From Heterotrichella gracilis (lineage: Eukaryota; Sar; Xanthophyceae; Tribonematales; Xanthonemataceae): 64,000 bases of DNA. The position numbers and the translations under genes are program-made. Positions 12,301 to 23,579 of the stretch are shown here, piece by piece (position 1 is the stretch's first letter; each line of letters starts with the position of its first letter). Below the pieces are notes generated by a model. The model made no database searches, was not told the DNA's origin, and saw only the letters and a list, made by a program, of their open reading frames with translations. The stretch covers positions 43,780 to 107,779 of the forward strand of contig JAULBX010010214.1 in assembly GCA_032358255.1 (NCBI GenBank). Reading direction: 5' to 3'.

Positions 12301-15300
12301 AAACATCATTTTGGGACAGCTTTGATGGTCAACAATTCAAGGACACCACCCGTTACGTTTAAATATGGCGGGCGGGCAATCAATTGCGTTTTGGTTCAAG
12401 CTTGACGGTGGCAATGTTGGTGTGGGTACCCATACCCATACCACTGCCGCAGTGCGAGGTATACCCACGCCAGTACTGCAACGGGCAAGGAAGTTTGAAC
12501 CAAAACGCAAATGATTTGTGTGCCGTCAATGGTGGAAACACGTCTGAACTGCCAAAATGCAGAAACACATTTGCTGGATGAAACGCAAACGTCACCTTCG
12601 AGGTTTGGCTTGGGCAGGGTTTTGTGGACCTTAAATTCAACCCTGCACAAGCACATGCCAGCACCTGCAAATCGATTCTAGGAGCACTGTCAGAAGCTGC
12701 ATTCCTTGATGGACCACCATGTATATTGGGCGATCATCCAGGGTTATGGCCAGGCACCCCTCTGGCCCAGGTGAAGTGGCATATGATCATGAGGGCTGCA
12801 GCGCCTCTGTGAATGCTTACGGAGGGATTGTGAAAGCTTGCATGTCTTCACTGCGCCAGGCATCAGACAGGTGAATGTAGCTCTTCTGTGCTTTCAACTG
12901 CATTCGACACTGTCAGTATGCAGGCTCACCATTCACCTATGCAATGCCTGGCGTAGTGAAGGCATGCACGCTTTCACTTTCACTACCTGAGAGTCACAGG
13001 GAGTCTGCAGCCCTCATGATCATATGCCACTGCGCATTGTGTCTTGCTGCATTGCACAGCACGAATGATGACATAGGCTGCTTCCTCTTGGTGACTCCTC
13101 GAGATGTACTCCCTGAGGGATCACAGTGAGGCTGCAGCCCTTGCAATCATGCAAGCTGTGGGCTGCAGTAGGACACAGTGTTTGCAGCTTGCCAGTTTTG
13201 GCGACAAATTAGCAATTTAGCAAAGTTTAGGCCACTTTAACACATCCCCGTTCCCTCCTTACCCTTCTTTGTGTTGCAGAGCCATTCCTGCTGGCTCTTT
13301 CAGGCAATGTACCTTCCGCGGATGAGTCCACTGCTGGACAACACAAGGCAGTACAGTTTACTAAAATTGAATAGTAAAGGGGATCTGTCACTTGAAGTGT
13401 TCGCTCGAGGCTTCGCTAGCTGCTAATGGACCTTTATTCTAGTCCAGTACATGCGCCAGATTTCTGCCCAATCTAGGCCCATAAGGTGGCAATGTTCTAG
13501 ATCACTGCTCAGAAGCTGCCAACAGCAGGGCTTAAAACCCTAGGGCTTCTACCAATATATTCTACCTATAGGCAGTAAAAAGTCACCCTTCCCGCGCGCA
13601 TGACACCACCATTCCCCACATGGCCTCAAGTTTTGGCCTGTGGACCCCATTCAGACCCAAGTTGTGGCCACACTTGAGGCCACGATTGCCCAGCTGCTAC
13701 CATCAGAAATTTGATGGTAGCAGATGTGCTCGTCTGATAAGTGTTCTCTGAATAAAAGAATTTGCGCCAAGCTGATATTTCATGAGAGCCCCTTTTCTGC
13801 ACAATGCCATCCTCCCTGCACGCAGGACACCACGATCTCCCGCATCGCCTCCAGTTTTGGCCTGCTGGACCCCGCTCAGACCCAAATTGTTGCCACACTT
13901 GAGACCACCATCGCCCAGCTGCTGGTGGCAGGCCAGGATGCAGCCGCCTTCTCGCTGCGCAACCAGATGTACATGTATATGCGCAACCAGGCGGGGGTGG
14001 TCACGCTGCTTGATGTGCGGCGCACCTCGCCGTATGATGGGGACGGGGCGGTCCAGGGGTACATGAACCGCAGGGAGGTGCAGGTGGGTTGTGAGGTGCT
14101 GCGTGGGTGTGGGTGGGTTAAGCAGTGCAGGGGTACATCAGAGAGATGGTGGGGGGGGTGGATGATGGGGCGGTGCAGGGTACATGCACAGAGGGAGGGG
14201 TGGTGCAGGGAGGTGTGGATGGGTGGATCGTGTCTGCGTTGAACGCTAGAAGACTTACTTTGTTTTCTAATAGCTACACTCTTGATACCCTATTGGTGCC
14301 CTACTGCAGGATGCGCTGGGAGTGTCTGCCCAGTACAGCACCAGTATAATTTACCACTTTCTCTTGTATTGGTTACCCTATTAAAACCCTGGTGAACCCT
14401 ACTGCAGGACGCGCTGGGAGTGTCTGCCCAATTCAATGCCAGCGGCAGCCCCGTCCAGGACTGCTCCTCACAGGTGGTGGCCACACTTACTGCTGACACC
14501 ATGAGGAGCACAAAGGGGCTGGTGGCGGACCTGGTCAGGGCAATGCCAGTGATGCTGTATCAAGGTGAGAAATTGAAAATATTAGGTCAAAATAAATAGT
14601 AAAATAATGAATCTTAAATTGAACGTCACTGGCACCGCTGACACCATGAGCTTTATATGTTGTTTCAGGGCAGATGGACCTCCAGCTTGGTGTTGCCAGC
14701 AATGAGAAGTGGGTGGACAGCATGGGGTGGGAGGGGCTGGATGCCTTCCTAGCGTCCCCCAGAAACATTTGGACCCTGGATGCGGGCACCCTCCAGAGCG
14801 CCCTCATTCCGCCGCCATACCCAATCTTGGTGGGTGCCAGTTTTTTTAAACACCTTAATTGTCATAGTTGTGAGGGGCACAATGATGGTATTAACATTAG
14901 TTACACAAACGCCCAGCCTGGAGGAGCCAATGCCGAGAAATTGAGACCGTGCTGCCACATCTGCGTGTCATTTGCGTTGTGAGTCCTAGAGTGTGGATCC
15001 ATGCCTGGCGTCCTTTGCAATTGCATTTGGAATTTGCACTCGTGTGTATAGTCAAAGGTGCATTTGCTGCTTGCCATTGTGCAATGCCATTTACCATCCG
15101 TCTGTGATTTAAATATGCAACTGCTTTTTGTCCCCTGCAGGTTTGGAACCCAGGTCAGGCATATGATGCACCTGTGGTAGGCACTTGGAGGGAGGCAGGC
15201 AACCTGGCACAGGTAGTCCGCTAGTTGAGATGAAATGAGAATCGTGTCAATATTGTAATAATTAAAATGAGGTAAAAATATTGGAGTATCAAGCTTGTTT

Positions 15301-16484
15301 CATTGACAAACCTGGGATCTTCCTGGTGGAATCCACAATCCACAATGTAGCCAGCGAATCTAGTGCCATGGTATACACCAGAACTACATTAGTAGGGATG
15401 GGGGGAGGGGAGGGAACCATTGTCAACCATCATCAACTGGTGTGCATGGGCAGGGGCAGCTAAACTTGCCATCTTTTGACCCTTTGCATCTCTTGGAGCT
15501 CGTATATGTCGGCATCATACTTGCAAACACAAAGAGATCCCATAAGCTTGAGTAAATCCACCACTCTTATTTCCCTCCCGGATGTGACCAACTGCAGCGG
15601 GAGGGCAATCAGAGTCGTGGGACTTTTCAAGCTTAAGGATCTCTGTGTGTTTGCAAGGACAGCAGACACATACGTGCTGCAACAGATGCAAAGGAGCACC
15701 AAGTATTTGGTTTTGGTGCCTTAATAGCTACACTTCTTTTCTTGGCTTTATAACTTGTATTAGGTGTTTTGTACCATTTATAGTGTGCCAAATTCTATTA
15801 AAGTATCATTTCTATACGTTCTATTATTGCTTTTCTTTGTTTGGCACGATGGGTTGTGGGCAATGTTGGGGCAATCTATGTTCAATATTTTAAAAAAATG
15901 TACAGGAAAAAAGTTCATGTTTTGATCATTTTCCATGCACGAGATTGATCCTTGCTGCAGGTGGTGGTGTGCAATGCGGGGCATTTTGTGACCCGCAACC
16001 AGCCCTTGGTGTCCCGAGCCATGGTGCAAGACTGGGAACCATCATGTACATACAAAGGATAATCCAGATATGAGATATATAAATTCATACTAGATTTGAT
16101 CCTTGGCGCAGGTGGTGGTGCGCAATGCGGGGCATTTTGTGACCCACGACCAGTCCCTGGTGTCCCGAGCCATGGTGCAAGACTGGGAACCATCATGTAC
16201 ATACAAAGGATAATCCAGATATGAGATATATAAANNNNNNNNNNNNNNNNNNNNNNNNNNNNNNNNNNNNNNNNNNNNNNNNNNNNNNNNNNNNNNNNNN
16301 NNNNNNNNNNNNNNNNNNNNNNNNNNNNNNNNNNTTGGCGCAGGTGGTGGTGCGCAATGCGGGGCATTTTGTGACCCACGACCAGTCCCTGGTGTCCCGA
16401 GCCATGGTGCAGGCCTGGGTCAACAGGACGCTGCTGCCTGCCTTTGCGCGGGGCATGCCTGGCAGCATGGCGGCGCAGGGGTGA
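9338..16484 (+). CDS. Serine carboxypeptidase-like protein (peptidase S10)
   Basis: Secretory alpha/beta-hydrolase that removes C-terminal residues, or acts as an acyltransferase in plants. Exons: 9338-9734, 9911-10017, 10260-10422, 10665-10814, 11396-11733, 12010-12162, 13826-14083, 14408-14564, 14669-14829, 15141-15212 and 16344-16484 (TGA); 2097 nt, 698 residues. The ATG at 9338 gives a signal peptide (MRIFFSSLLIPLAAAV); an in-frame upstream ATG would bury it. Family motifs in order: VSGGPGCAAM (oxyanion region), MFDQPVGTGYS, catalytic serine in GESYAGKY, GLIIGSSYVDP, catalytic aspartate in YQGQMDL, catalytic histidine in NAGHFVTHDQ. All three catalytic residues are present. Pro/Ala-rich stretches after the signal peptide and a Pro/Ser-rich insert (~290-330) are longer than usual. 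At least five of its exons have partial copies in the flanking introns, and its last intron contains an assembly gap, so the 3' structure is less certain. Confidence 0.92.
10885..11117 (+). repeat. Two extra copies of the catalytic-serine exon end
   Basis: The segment from CAGCTGCAGCAG to the donor after CAGCTAG (10748-10814) is repeated at 10885-10951 and again, degraded and interrupted, at 11033-11117. The unit is about 145 bases, including intron sequence with TTTAGGG repeats. Copy 2 still encodes GESYAGKY with one change nearby (IPQL to ISQL). Confidence 0.85.
12385..12510 (+). repeat. Foldback hairpin 1 in a carboxypeptidase intron
   Basis: Inverted repeat: TTGCGTTTTGGTTCAAGCTT on the left pairs with a near-perfect reverse complement at 12488-12510. 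Pairing continues imperfectly inward through TGTGGGTACCC / GGTATACCCACG, making arms of roughly 55 bases. Confidence 0.7.
12774..13028 (+). repeat. Foldback hairpin 2 in the same intron
   Basis: The outer 27 bases of each arm are perfect reverse complements (left arm starts AGTGGCATATGATCATGAGG). Inner parts (for example CTTCACTGCGCCAGGCAT versus ATGCCTGGCGTAGTGAAG) pair at roughly 80%. Arms are about 105 bases with a loop near 12885-12925. It could be a miniature foldback element or a small-RNA precursor; no protein is encoded. Confidence 0.8.
13630..13703 (+). repeat. Exon echo upstream of carboxypeptidase exon 13826
   Basis: TTTTGGCCTG through CAGCTGCT repeats the coding sequence at about 13855-13926 with several substitutions. 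It lies in the preceding intron and lacks a clean acceptor and frame. Confidence 0.7.
14304..14345 (+). repeat. Exon echo with acceptor, before exon 14408
   Basis: CTACTGCAGGATGCGCTGGG repeats the acceptor and first ~40 bases of the real exon (CTACTGCAGGACGCGCTGGG), about 100 bases upstream. A second fragment, CCGCTGACACCATGAG (about 14636-14651), echoes the middle of the same exon in the next intron. Confidence 0.8.
15948..16343 (+). repeat. Tandem copies of the catalytic-histidine exon start
   Basis: The acceptor plus the first ~70 bases of the last exon occur at 15961, 16112 and 16344. The first two copies are 151 bases apart and share the same intron-like tail (ACCATCATGTACATACAAAG). The N gap falls inside this array, so the true copy number is unknown. 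Only the third copy continues into the full exon and stop codon. Confidence 0.85.
16235..16334. other. Assembly gap, exactly 100 N
   Basis: Exactly 100 undetermined bases, a conventional placeholder length. Its position in a tandem array suggests a collapsed or unresolved repeat. Confidence 0.98.
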
Positions 16485-18037
16485 GCTTGCACCACCTCGC
16501 CGAGCGCAGCGTCTACGAAGTAGTCAAGGTAGCTGCACAGGAGAGTGGCAAAACCCTAGGATAGGGTAATGCACTCAAGTGGGTGCCCAGGGGTGTGAGC
16601 TTCACTCCCTCGCCAGGGAGCGCTTGTAGGCATGGCGCTGAGGAAGGAGCGAGTTTAATTGCATTGGAGTGGCTGCCATGCTCCGGGGCTATGACAGCCA
16701 GATAGGGGAACGCATTTGAGTGGTTTACACCCTGGCCATAGTGGAGGGCTGGGTCAACACAACGCTGGATGTGTATGAGGCATTGTATGCAAGAGAGCAT
16801 GGCGGCAGGGGGATGGGTTGCACGCCCTCGCTAGGCAGTACAGCTTAAAGCCTAGTGGGTTGGAGCAATGGTAGTTGATTGGGATGTTATGCCAGGAATT
16901 GCCCATTTTGGGATTGATCTATGTACCAGTATAGTCTTGTGAGCTGAAAGCAGGGCAGGGTATGGAATTGCGTTGCTAATATGAAATCTGATGGGGTGCA
17001 CTGACGCATTGCCATGTACCACACGCGTATATGCATATGGCGTTGGCAGGTGTTAGTTGAACAGGTGGGGCTATGGGTTGTTTTGTTTGGCAGGTAAACA
17101 GCCTCTGTTGCTGTGTTGCAGCGATCAGCATGTAATATAGGGCATTCTGTACCTTACAATCACCTAGATACAAATTAGGTATTTCACTTCGGGTCGAGTC
17201 CAAGATGTATCATTTGCACATCACTGCAATGCTGCACTGATGCTTAGCACTACCAATAATCATTAATCTTCACGTGCGCATGCACTGCCATGGGTCCCAT
17301 GTACAGTTACATGGTGCCGGTGCCCATGTTTGTTATCTTGGCACCATCAATTTTATGTGACATATTCATAAGCAGTGCTCCCTGATGGTCTTTATTGTGT
17401 CCCTGTACTCTGTAGTCATAGGTACAGTGATTAGCGGTTTCTATACAGTCTTGACGTTCATCGCCATGTCACCGCATTATAAGATTACATATCATGTACC
17501 GTAATATCCTTATTAGGGATTTCCCAGCATCCAGCTCCGTCCTTCGTCCCCTGGTCTGTATGCATGTGTCACGAATTCGGAGCTTCATTGCTGTACACTG
17601 CTCAGCTGCATGCCTGCCAGGCTGGGACCATGGGCAGATGTGCACACCGCTCGAGCGCGTTCCTGCATGTTGAGAAGAGAATATCCACCAATTGAGCAAA
17701 CTTTTGTTGTTGAAAGTTGCTGCGGATTATCCTTCCTTGCAGAGCACTTGAAGGTGGGGGCTTAGGGGTCGTTGTCGATGCCCTGGGTTTAGGTTTTTAG
17801 GGTTGTTCCACTGTGGCACATGGGTGCATCAGGGGCGAGTAAGATTTGATGTGGAGAACCATGTTGCTGGTGTTTCCTGGCTTGGGAAAATCTTCGAGGA
17901 TATAGCTGGATACAACTGTCGTGGGCACCTTCTTAGAACGGCACACACAAAGGAACACTCAACTTGGGGTTTGGATTACTTCACTTCTCTCGGAAGGCCC
18001 TTTTTTACTCGTGAGGTTGCTGCCAAATGCGGAACGC
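16485..18037. other. Intergenic with decayed copies of the carboxypeptidase 3' end
   Basis: Around 16590-16640 and 16740-16850 there are degenerate copies of the last exon and its 3' flank (GGGCTGGGTCAACACAACGC compared with the exon's GCCTGGGTCAACAGGACGC; later GCATGGCGGC followed by a CACGCCCTCGC block). The remainder, to the nocturnin start, shows no gene. Confidence 0.6.
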
Positions 18038-21000
18038 ATGCTCAGCAGAGGCTCAGTAGGTTTGCAGCAGCTCAGACTAGGGAGAGCTTACTTGTCTAGA
18101 GCTTTCAGCAGGGGCAGCAGCCTACAAGTCGCACGTTGTGCGATGCCAGCCAACGTCACGAAACTCCGGCGACGGTTTGTGGACCTAAAACCGTTCGACA
18201 CGGGCGACATCGGGACATGCCTCACGGTGCTCCAATGGAACATGCTAGCGGACGGGTTGGCCCAAAACGGAGACTATGTCAAGGTGGGTTTCTTTCCTAT
18301 TGTGTAGGGCTTGGAGCGGAATACCAGGGTCCACAAGGCTGTATGCATGCATATGAGGAGTGAACGAACTGGCCAAGTCCCAAACTTTTAACTAAAAGTA
18401 AGCAACAGCTGCAATTTATATACGATTTGCTATATCACGATTATGTTGCAAAGAAAAACGTCTTTGAAACAGGCTGCGCCAGAGGTGTTGTCATGGGAGA
18501 ACAGAGAGGGTGCGCTGCTGCACGAGCTGCTGGAGTCCCATGCGGACCTCATATGCGTGCAAGAGGCGTGCCATTTCGGTGAGGGGGTGGTGTTGATACA
18601 GCTGGTGTCCGAATACTGCAACTGAGGATCTTTTGTAGCTGCTGCATCGGCATGGTGCATGCCGCACTGAGTGACCGCAAGAACGAGCCTGTACTGAACA
18701 GGCGCGTTTTTGTTTAGGAAATTGGGTGCATAAAATGAATGCACTGCCTTCCTGTCCGTTAAAGCATGGAACAAATGTTGACGCCGCCACACCTTGTGCA
18801 GATGACTTTTTGCAACCCGAGCTGCGGCAAGCAGGCTACAAGGGCTTTTTCTTTGCCAAGCCATGCTCTGCTGCTCTGCGCTTCAACTGCCCCTCTGACG
18901 GCTCGGCCATCTTCTACCGCGCGTCGCGCTTTGACATGCTGACGGACTTTGTGGGTGCGTGGGCAACACACAATTGTAGGGTTTAGGGTTTAGGGTTTAG
19001 TCCAATGCGTCCCGCTTGGACTTGTTGAGGCATTTGGGGGGTGGTTGGTCAATGGATTGTTAAGGAGTTACGAGTCTAGGGGTTTGACAAGCATGGTCTT
19101 TTTGTTGGTCAGCGCCGCGCCACACGCCACTTATGGTTGCAGTATCTGCACCACTCTTTGCCCTCATGCATATCAGTGCACATAGAGAAAACCGTACAAT
19201 ACCAGGGGCTCCTGGCTTGTTTCACCCACCGGCATTGCTTCCTGCATTTGAGACCTTACTTCCATTACTCCCTTCCACAGCCTGTTGCGCTGCACACAAA
19301 GCTGCATGGGCTAAAAATGCCCAGAACCCTCTATCCCAAACCCTTGACAGCACTGTGCTGCCCCAGTTGAGCCCTTCCTCAGCACCACCAGCCAGCCTGA
19401 GAACCCCGCACCTTACACTCTAAACCCTACATCCTACACTTTAAACCCTGCACACTCTAAACAGCACTGTGCTGTCCCCAGTTGAGCCCTTTTTGAGCAC
19501 CACCAGCCAGCCCGAGAACCAGGCTGCCTCCTACGTGGGCCTGAAGGACAAGCTGACGGGGTCGACCATACTCCTGGCCAACACGCACCTCAAGGCAAAG
19601 GCGTCGCAAGCCAACGAGATCACGCGGATCCTTCAGGTAGGAGGCAGGCAGCACAACGGGGATTAGGGTTTGCAATCTAGGGTGTAGGGTCTATAAGGTT
19701 GAGGGGATCCTCCAGGTAGGAGGCAGGCAAGGGTGCAGCGCAACCCAGGGATTAGGGTTGACAAGTTACGGTGTAGGGTCCATACGGGTTAGAGTACTCT
19801 CCAGGTAGGCTATGCTTGGGGAGGAAGTGCGGTGCAGAGTTGAATGGAAGCATATATTTGGGCAGGTTGTATAGCCTTGGGGCATATGTATGCTACTGGG
19901 CTGTTGGGGCTAGGGTTGCTCACCCTTATAGGGCCTTGTCAGGCAAACCCATGCGCAGTACTTACCACACTGTGCATGGTTTGGCTGTGCGCGCACGTGC
20001 TGGTCCTTAGGCGGGGGTGTTGGCATGGCGTGGCACTTGCTCAACACCATACCCTAACCATACCCTAACCTGGTGCCAACCTGCTCCTCAGGCCTCCCAA
20101 CTGATGGACAAGCTGGATAAGGGCGCTTCCATCACACGCAGTGAAGCAGGCAACGGGTGAGGAGACACTAGCTCTGGGAGGGGGTAGGGTTGGTGCTGTG
20201 TGGGGTGCGGAGCTACTAGCTGACGGGGAGGGTGGGTGCGGCCATGCGGCAAGGATGCACATGTACTGATTGTAAAGTAAGCACCAACACCCGGGTCTGT
20301 GGCGGTGTGGCGGGTGGCTAGGCAATTCCGTATGGGTCTAAGTGCGGGATCACCGGGCAGAGCACACGTAGCAGCGGTTGGATCTACTAAGATACTGCCT
20401 TTTATTGTACTTCAGCTTAGGCTGCACACAGACTCAATGTGGGTCCCTGTTGTGCCTTTGCTTGCACCCTAGTCCAAAAACACCCCACTTGGCACCACGT
20501 TCTTCAGGTGCTGTTGCTACCACAAAAGCTTCTCAGCTGGCCCCGTGCACCAGCATACCCCTTGGACATATGCACTGGACCCGTACTGTAGCGCCCCTGA
20601 GGTGTGCCTGGTTTGCAGGTTGTCACCCGAGCCCTTCACCATCCTGTGTGGGGACTTCAACACGACACCAGACTCGCCAGCTCTGCAGGTGGGTGCTTTG
20701 GCATGCACGTAAGAGTTGTAGTATACTTGCCACCGACAACCTGGTGCTTGGACAGTGGTGGTGCATGTATGCGACGAGGGCCTCGTGCACGGCTAATTGT
20801 GTTTGTGGGCGAGGGTCGTCGTGTCTCGGCGTCTGCTCATAAACGTTAGAAACGCCTCCCCTGTCAGATATCTGCAACTATAGCTCAGTTGGTTAGAGCA
20901 CCCGTTTAGTAAGCGGGAGGTCTTGAGTTCAACTCTCAATAGTTGCATACGATTTTTGGTTTTTTTTTTGCGTTTTTCCTTTGTACTTCCCTTGGGTCCA

Positions 21001-21657
21001 TTAAAGTTGCTGCCAGGTGTTTGCAACTCACAAATGCTTTTTTGCAGTGATAAAGTTTGCAAGCAGGTTTCAGGAAGCAAACAAGGGTGTCAACCAGCAA
21101 CTTGAAAACCCATTGCTGGTTTGTGACTCTGCAACCGCCTTGTGCAGGTCGTGCGCAATCACGAGCTAGGGTTGACAAGTTTATGGGACCTGAAAACCAG
21201 TGAAGACAACATATTCACAACCTGGAAGTTCCGGTCGGATGGCGAAGTAAAACGAATCATCGACTACATCTGGTAAGCAACAAGACTGCACTGCACTGCA
21301 CCTATGCACCAAGACACCAGTGTACTGGATAGTGCACACAGCTGCACAAGCCTTCAGCAGCTGTTGCATATGCTGTACAGGCAACATGACAGCAGCCAGC
21401 AGTGTGGCGCCCACTTTGCAAGAGTCTGTCAGTATGGGCTCATTATGAGTGGCGCTTTGTTGATATGAATAAACCGGGTTTGTGTTCCACCTGTGGTCCC
21501 TGGATGGTGCAGGTACAGTAAGAATGGCAACTGGGAGCCCATCAAGCGGTGGCACATGCCCACTGAGATGGAGGTGGGTCCAGGAGCGCTGCCCTCCGCC
21601 GCCTACCCCTCGGACCACATGGCGGTGTGCGCAGTGTTTGGCTTCAAGCAGCAGTGA
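18038..21657 (+). CDS. Nocturnin-like NADP(H) 2'-phosphatase (EEP family)
   Basis: Endonuclease/exonuclease/phosphatase-fold enzyme. Nocturnin was first called a CCR4-type deadenylase and is now known to remove the 2'-phosphate of NADP(H). Exons: 18038-18283, 18473-18578, 18802-18954, 19482-19636, 20092-20156, 20619-20688, 21148-21272 and 21513-21657 (TGA); 1065 nt, 354 residues. Motifs in order: VLQWNMLADGL (Asn site), DLICVQEACHF (metal Glu), DGSAIFYR, ANTHLKAK, ILCGDFNTTPDSPA, TTWKFRSDGEVKR, IDYIWYSK and the catalytic YPSDHMAVC. The THLKA, TTWKxRxxGE and IDYIWYSK blocks match nocturnin better than the CCR4 or angel families. Starting at 18038 gives an Arg/Ser/Leu-rich, acid-free leader (MLSRGSVGLQQLRLGRAYL) like a mitochondrial presequence; a later ATG at 18143 would remove it. 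A tRNA gene sits in the intron after 20688. Confidence 0.9.
19361..19407 (+). repeat. Exon echo before nocturnin exon 19482
   Basis: CCCCAGTTGAGCCCTTCCTC and following bases repeat the acceptor and first ~40 bases of the exon starting at 19482 (TTGAGCCCTTTTTGAGCACC). The two copies are separated by ACCCTACA / CTAAACCC telomere-like sequence. Confidence 0.75.
19698..19740 (+). repeat. Exon echo after nocturnin exon 19482-19636
   Basis: GGATCCTCCAGGTAGGAGGC repeats the exon's last bases and donor (GGATCCTTCAGGTAGGAGGC at about 19626). Each copy is followed by AGGGATTAGGGTTG-like sequence. A third, shorter trace (CTCCAGGTAGG) is near 19799. Confidence 0.75.
20874..20946 (+). tRNA. tRNA-Thr (anticodon AGU)
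   Basis: A 73-base cloverleaf with a perfect 7-bp acceptor stem (GCAACTA/TAGTTGC), D arm GCTC-AGTTGGTTA-GAGC, a 5-bp anticodon stem with loop TTAGTAA (anticodon AGT) and T arm TTGAG-TTCAACT-CTCAA. A-box and B-box sequences are intact. It lies on the same strand inside a nocturnin intron. No CCA is encoded, as expected for a nuclear gene. Confidence 0.93.
20952..20969 (+). terminator. Pol III terminator of the tRNA gene
   Basis: TTTTTGG followed by a run of ten T begins a few bases after the tRNA 3' end, typical of RNA polymerase III termination. Confidence 0.8.
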
Positions 21658-22340
21658 TGCAGTTGCAACAGCCCAGAGGCGCTTGGCGATGTGCTAATGT
21701 TGTCCTTAATCCCATAAGAGTACGCCGGTGCTGTGAAAGCTGCTCTGACAATTTCACAAATTTTGAGTGGCCTGTTGTGAACTGCTCAGCTGAGCTGGGA
21801 TGGTACAGCTGGCGGGGGCACAGCGCAGGCATGCACACGCAGCAGGTGACGCAGCGGGGGTTGCCAACCACGGCTGTAGCGGCAGGAGAGATTTAGTGGC
21901 AGATTTGATGGCTGTCATGCAACAGCCACGTATATATGCGGGGTTATTACACATAAAGAGGTGCCAGGTGTGTTGACGCATGGCCCTGCTGCATACCTGG
22001 GCAACAATAACGGTGGCCACATGCTCGATTGAAAAATTTAGTCCAACGCAACTTCAAATATCTCAGAGAAAAGGTGTGCACAAAGGGACACTTTTTTTAT
22101 TACGCTATAATTTATGCCAGTGTGTGCCACAATGGTGCAAAAGTATGTGCCACACGCTAAGGGTAGTGCAGCCACACGGGATAGGGGTAACGCTTCAGCA
22201 TCCAACGAGAATAACACAGCAGCAGCGCAGGCTGCCATGTAACCATATCCTGCTCCCCGTTTCACAACTATCACTGCAGCACCACTTGCTGCAGCGCCCG
22301 CGCCGCACCCTGAGGCCACAAAATGTAGCAAAAAGCATGC
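21658..22340. other. Intergenic, convergent 3' ends
   Basis: Lies between the 3' ends of the nocturnin gene (+) and VPS60 (-). No feature could be supported. Confidence 0.6.
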
Positions 22341-23579
22341 TCAGTTGCGCTGCGCCAGTGGCGCGCTGGGCAGGCCAAACTCGTCCGCCGATTGGGCCTG
22401 TGCGGTGGGCACTGTGGGGAGGTCGGGCTCCATGAGGTAGGCTGGCATGGCGTTACTTTCCATGCCCATCTCGTCCTCCAGTGCGTCCAGCTCACCCATG
22501 AGCTCGTCCTCGTCGATGGCGTCAGGCAGGTTGTAGCTAGCTGCCATGATGTCCTGCACCTCGTTGTGGTAGTCCTACAAAGGGGGAAGCAGCACGCACT
22601 CAGGGCCTTGTTGATGTGGGTTGCAAAAGGGTGGAATTTGGCGGAGGCTTGTGAGGGATAGGAGTGGCATGTGGCTGCAGCTGGTGGATGCATCCCACTT
22701 GGTGGTTGCAACTGCAAAAAAGGGCGTGCACAAAGTTCGTCAAACCTGGTGACTAGGTGACCAGCACTGCTGGTAGCCTACTCACCGCCAAGTCAGCCAT
22801 CTCGTCCTGTAGCTTGTCCAGGTTCTCGATCCTCAGGTCCTTGTTCACTTTCATGACCTGCCTCATCTCCTTGCTGGCAGCCTTCATGGCAGAAACCGTG
22901 TGCACAGTGTCCTGGATGTTTTGCATCACAAACGCGCTCGACTCCACGTTGAACTGCTGGCCATACAGCTGGTCCCGCTGGCCTTCGTACATCTTTTTTT
23001 GCTTGAGCACCTGCAGAAACCAGGCAGTTGTTGACATCACAACCCTGCTGCAGAATACGGACCACCAACCATGGCACTGGAACCAACCCGGGGTTTTCTG
23101 CACAGGCTACATCGGCCATAGAGACTCACGTTGCAGTAGCCAGAATAGGCATATATGGAAGTGGGTGTTGCTGTCCATGCATATAACAGCTGCAGAGTTA
23201 CAACCAAGAGTGGAGATAGTAACTTCCAACAGGGGTTTCCCACCTGCAGTGCCCGTTTCTTTGCTGCTTCTTGTGCAGGCCCAGGCCGCGTCTTCTTGAT
23301 GGCCTCCCGATGCTTGACAAGCTGCTCATCAAGTTTCCTAATCTTCTCGTCGATCCTGTATACACAATACAAGGCATCGCACCCCACAACAGCGAGCACA
23401 AGGCTGTATGCATGCATACATGCGTGGGGGCACATGCCACCCACAATAACACTCAAGCTTGCAGGTAAAGGAGTGTGAGCGGGACTTACGTCTCTCCCCG
23501 GGTCTGCAGTTTCTCTGTGGCTTGATCAAGCGTTGGTGGTGCGACCTTCTCCTTCGGTTGCCCAAAAATACGCTTCATG
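22341..23579 (-). CDS. VPS60: ESCRT-III subunit VPS60 / CHMP5
   Basis: Snf7-family protein of the ESCRT-III membrane-remodelling complex; it binds LIP5/VTA1 and regulates VPS4 in multivesicular body sorting. Exons: 23579-23490, 23355-23244, 23010-22796 and 22574-22341; 651 nt, 216 residues, the normal family length. Near-diagnostic stretches are MKRIFGQPKEKVAPPTLDQA, TRPGPAQEAAKKRA, VLKQKKMYEGQRDQLYGQQF, NLDKLQDEMADLA and the acidic IDEDELMGELDALEDEM. The N-terminal helices are basic and the C-terminus acidic, as usual for ESCRT-III. Intron phases all agree. The upstream region to 24202 is shared with a plus-strand gene. High confidence. Confidence 0.95.

Noticed and set aside
15961-16234. 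Separate carboxypeptidase pseudogenes
   Set aside because: Only the first ~70 bases of the last exon are copied, in tandem and in place; local exon-border duplication explains them better than gene duplication.
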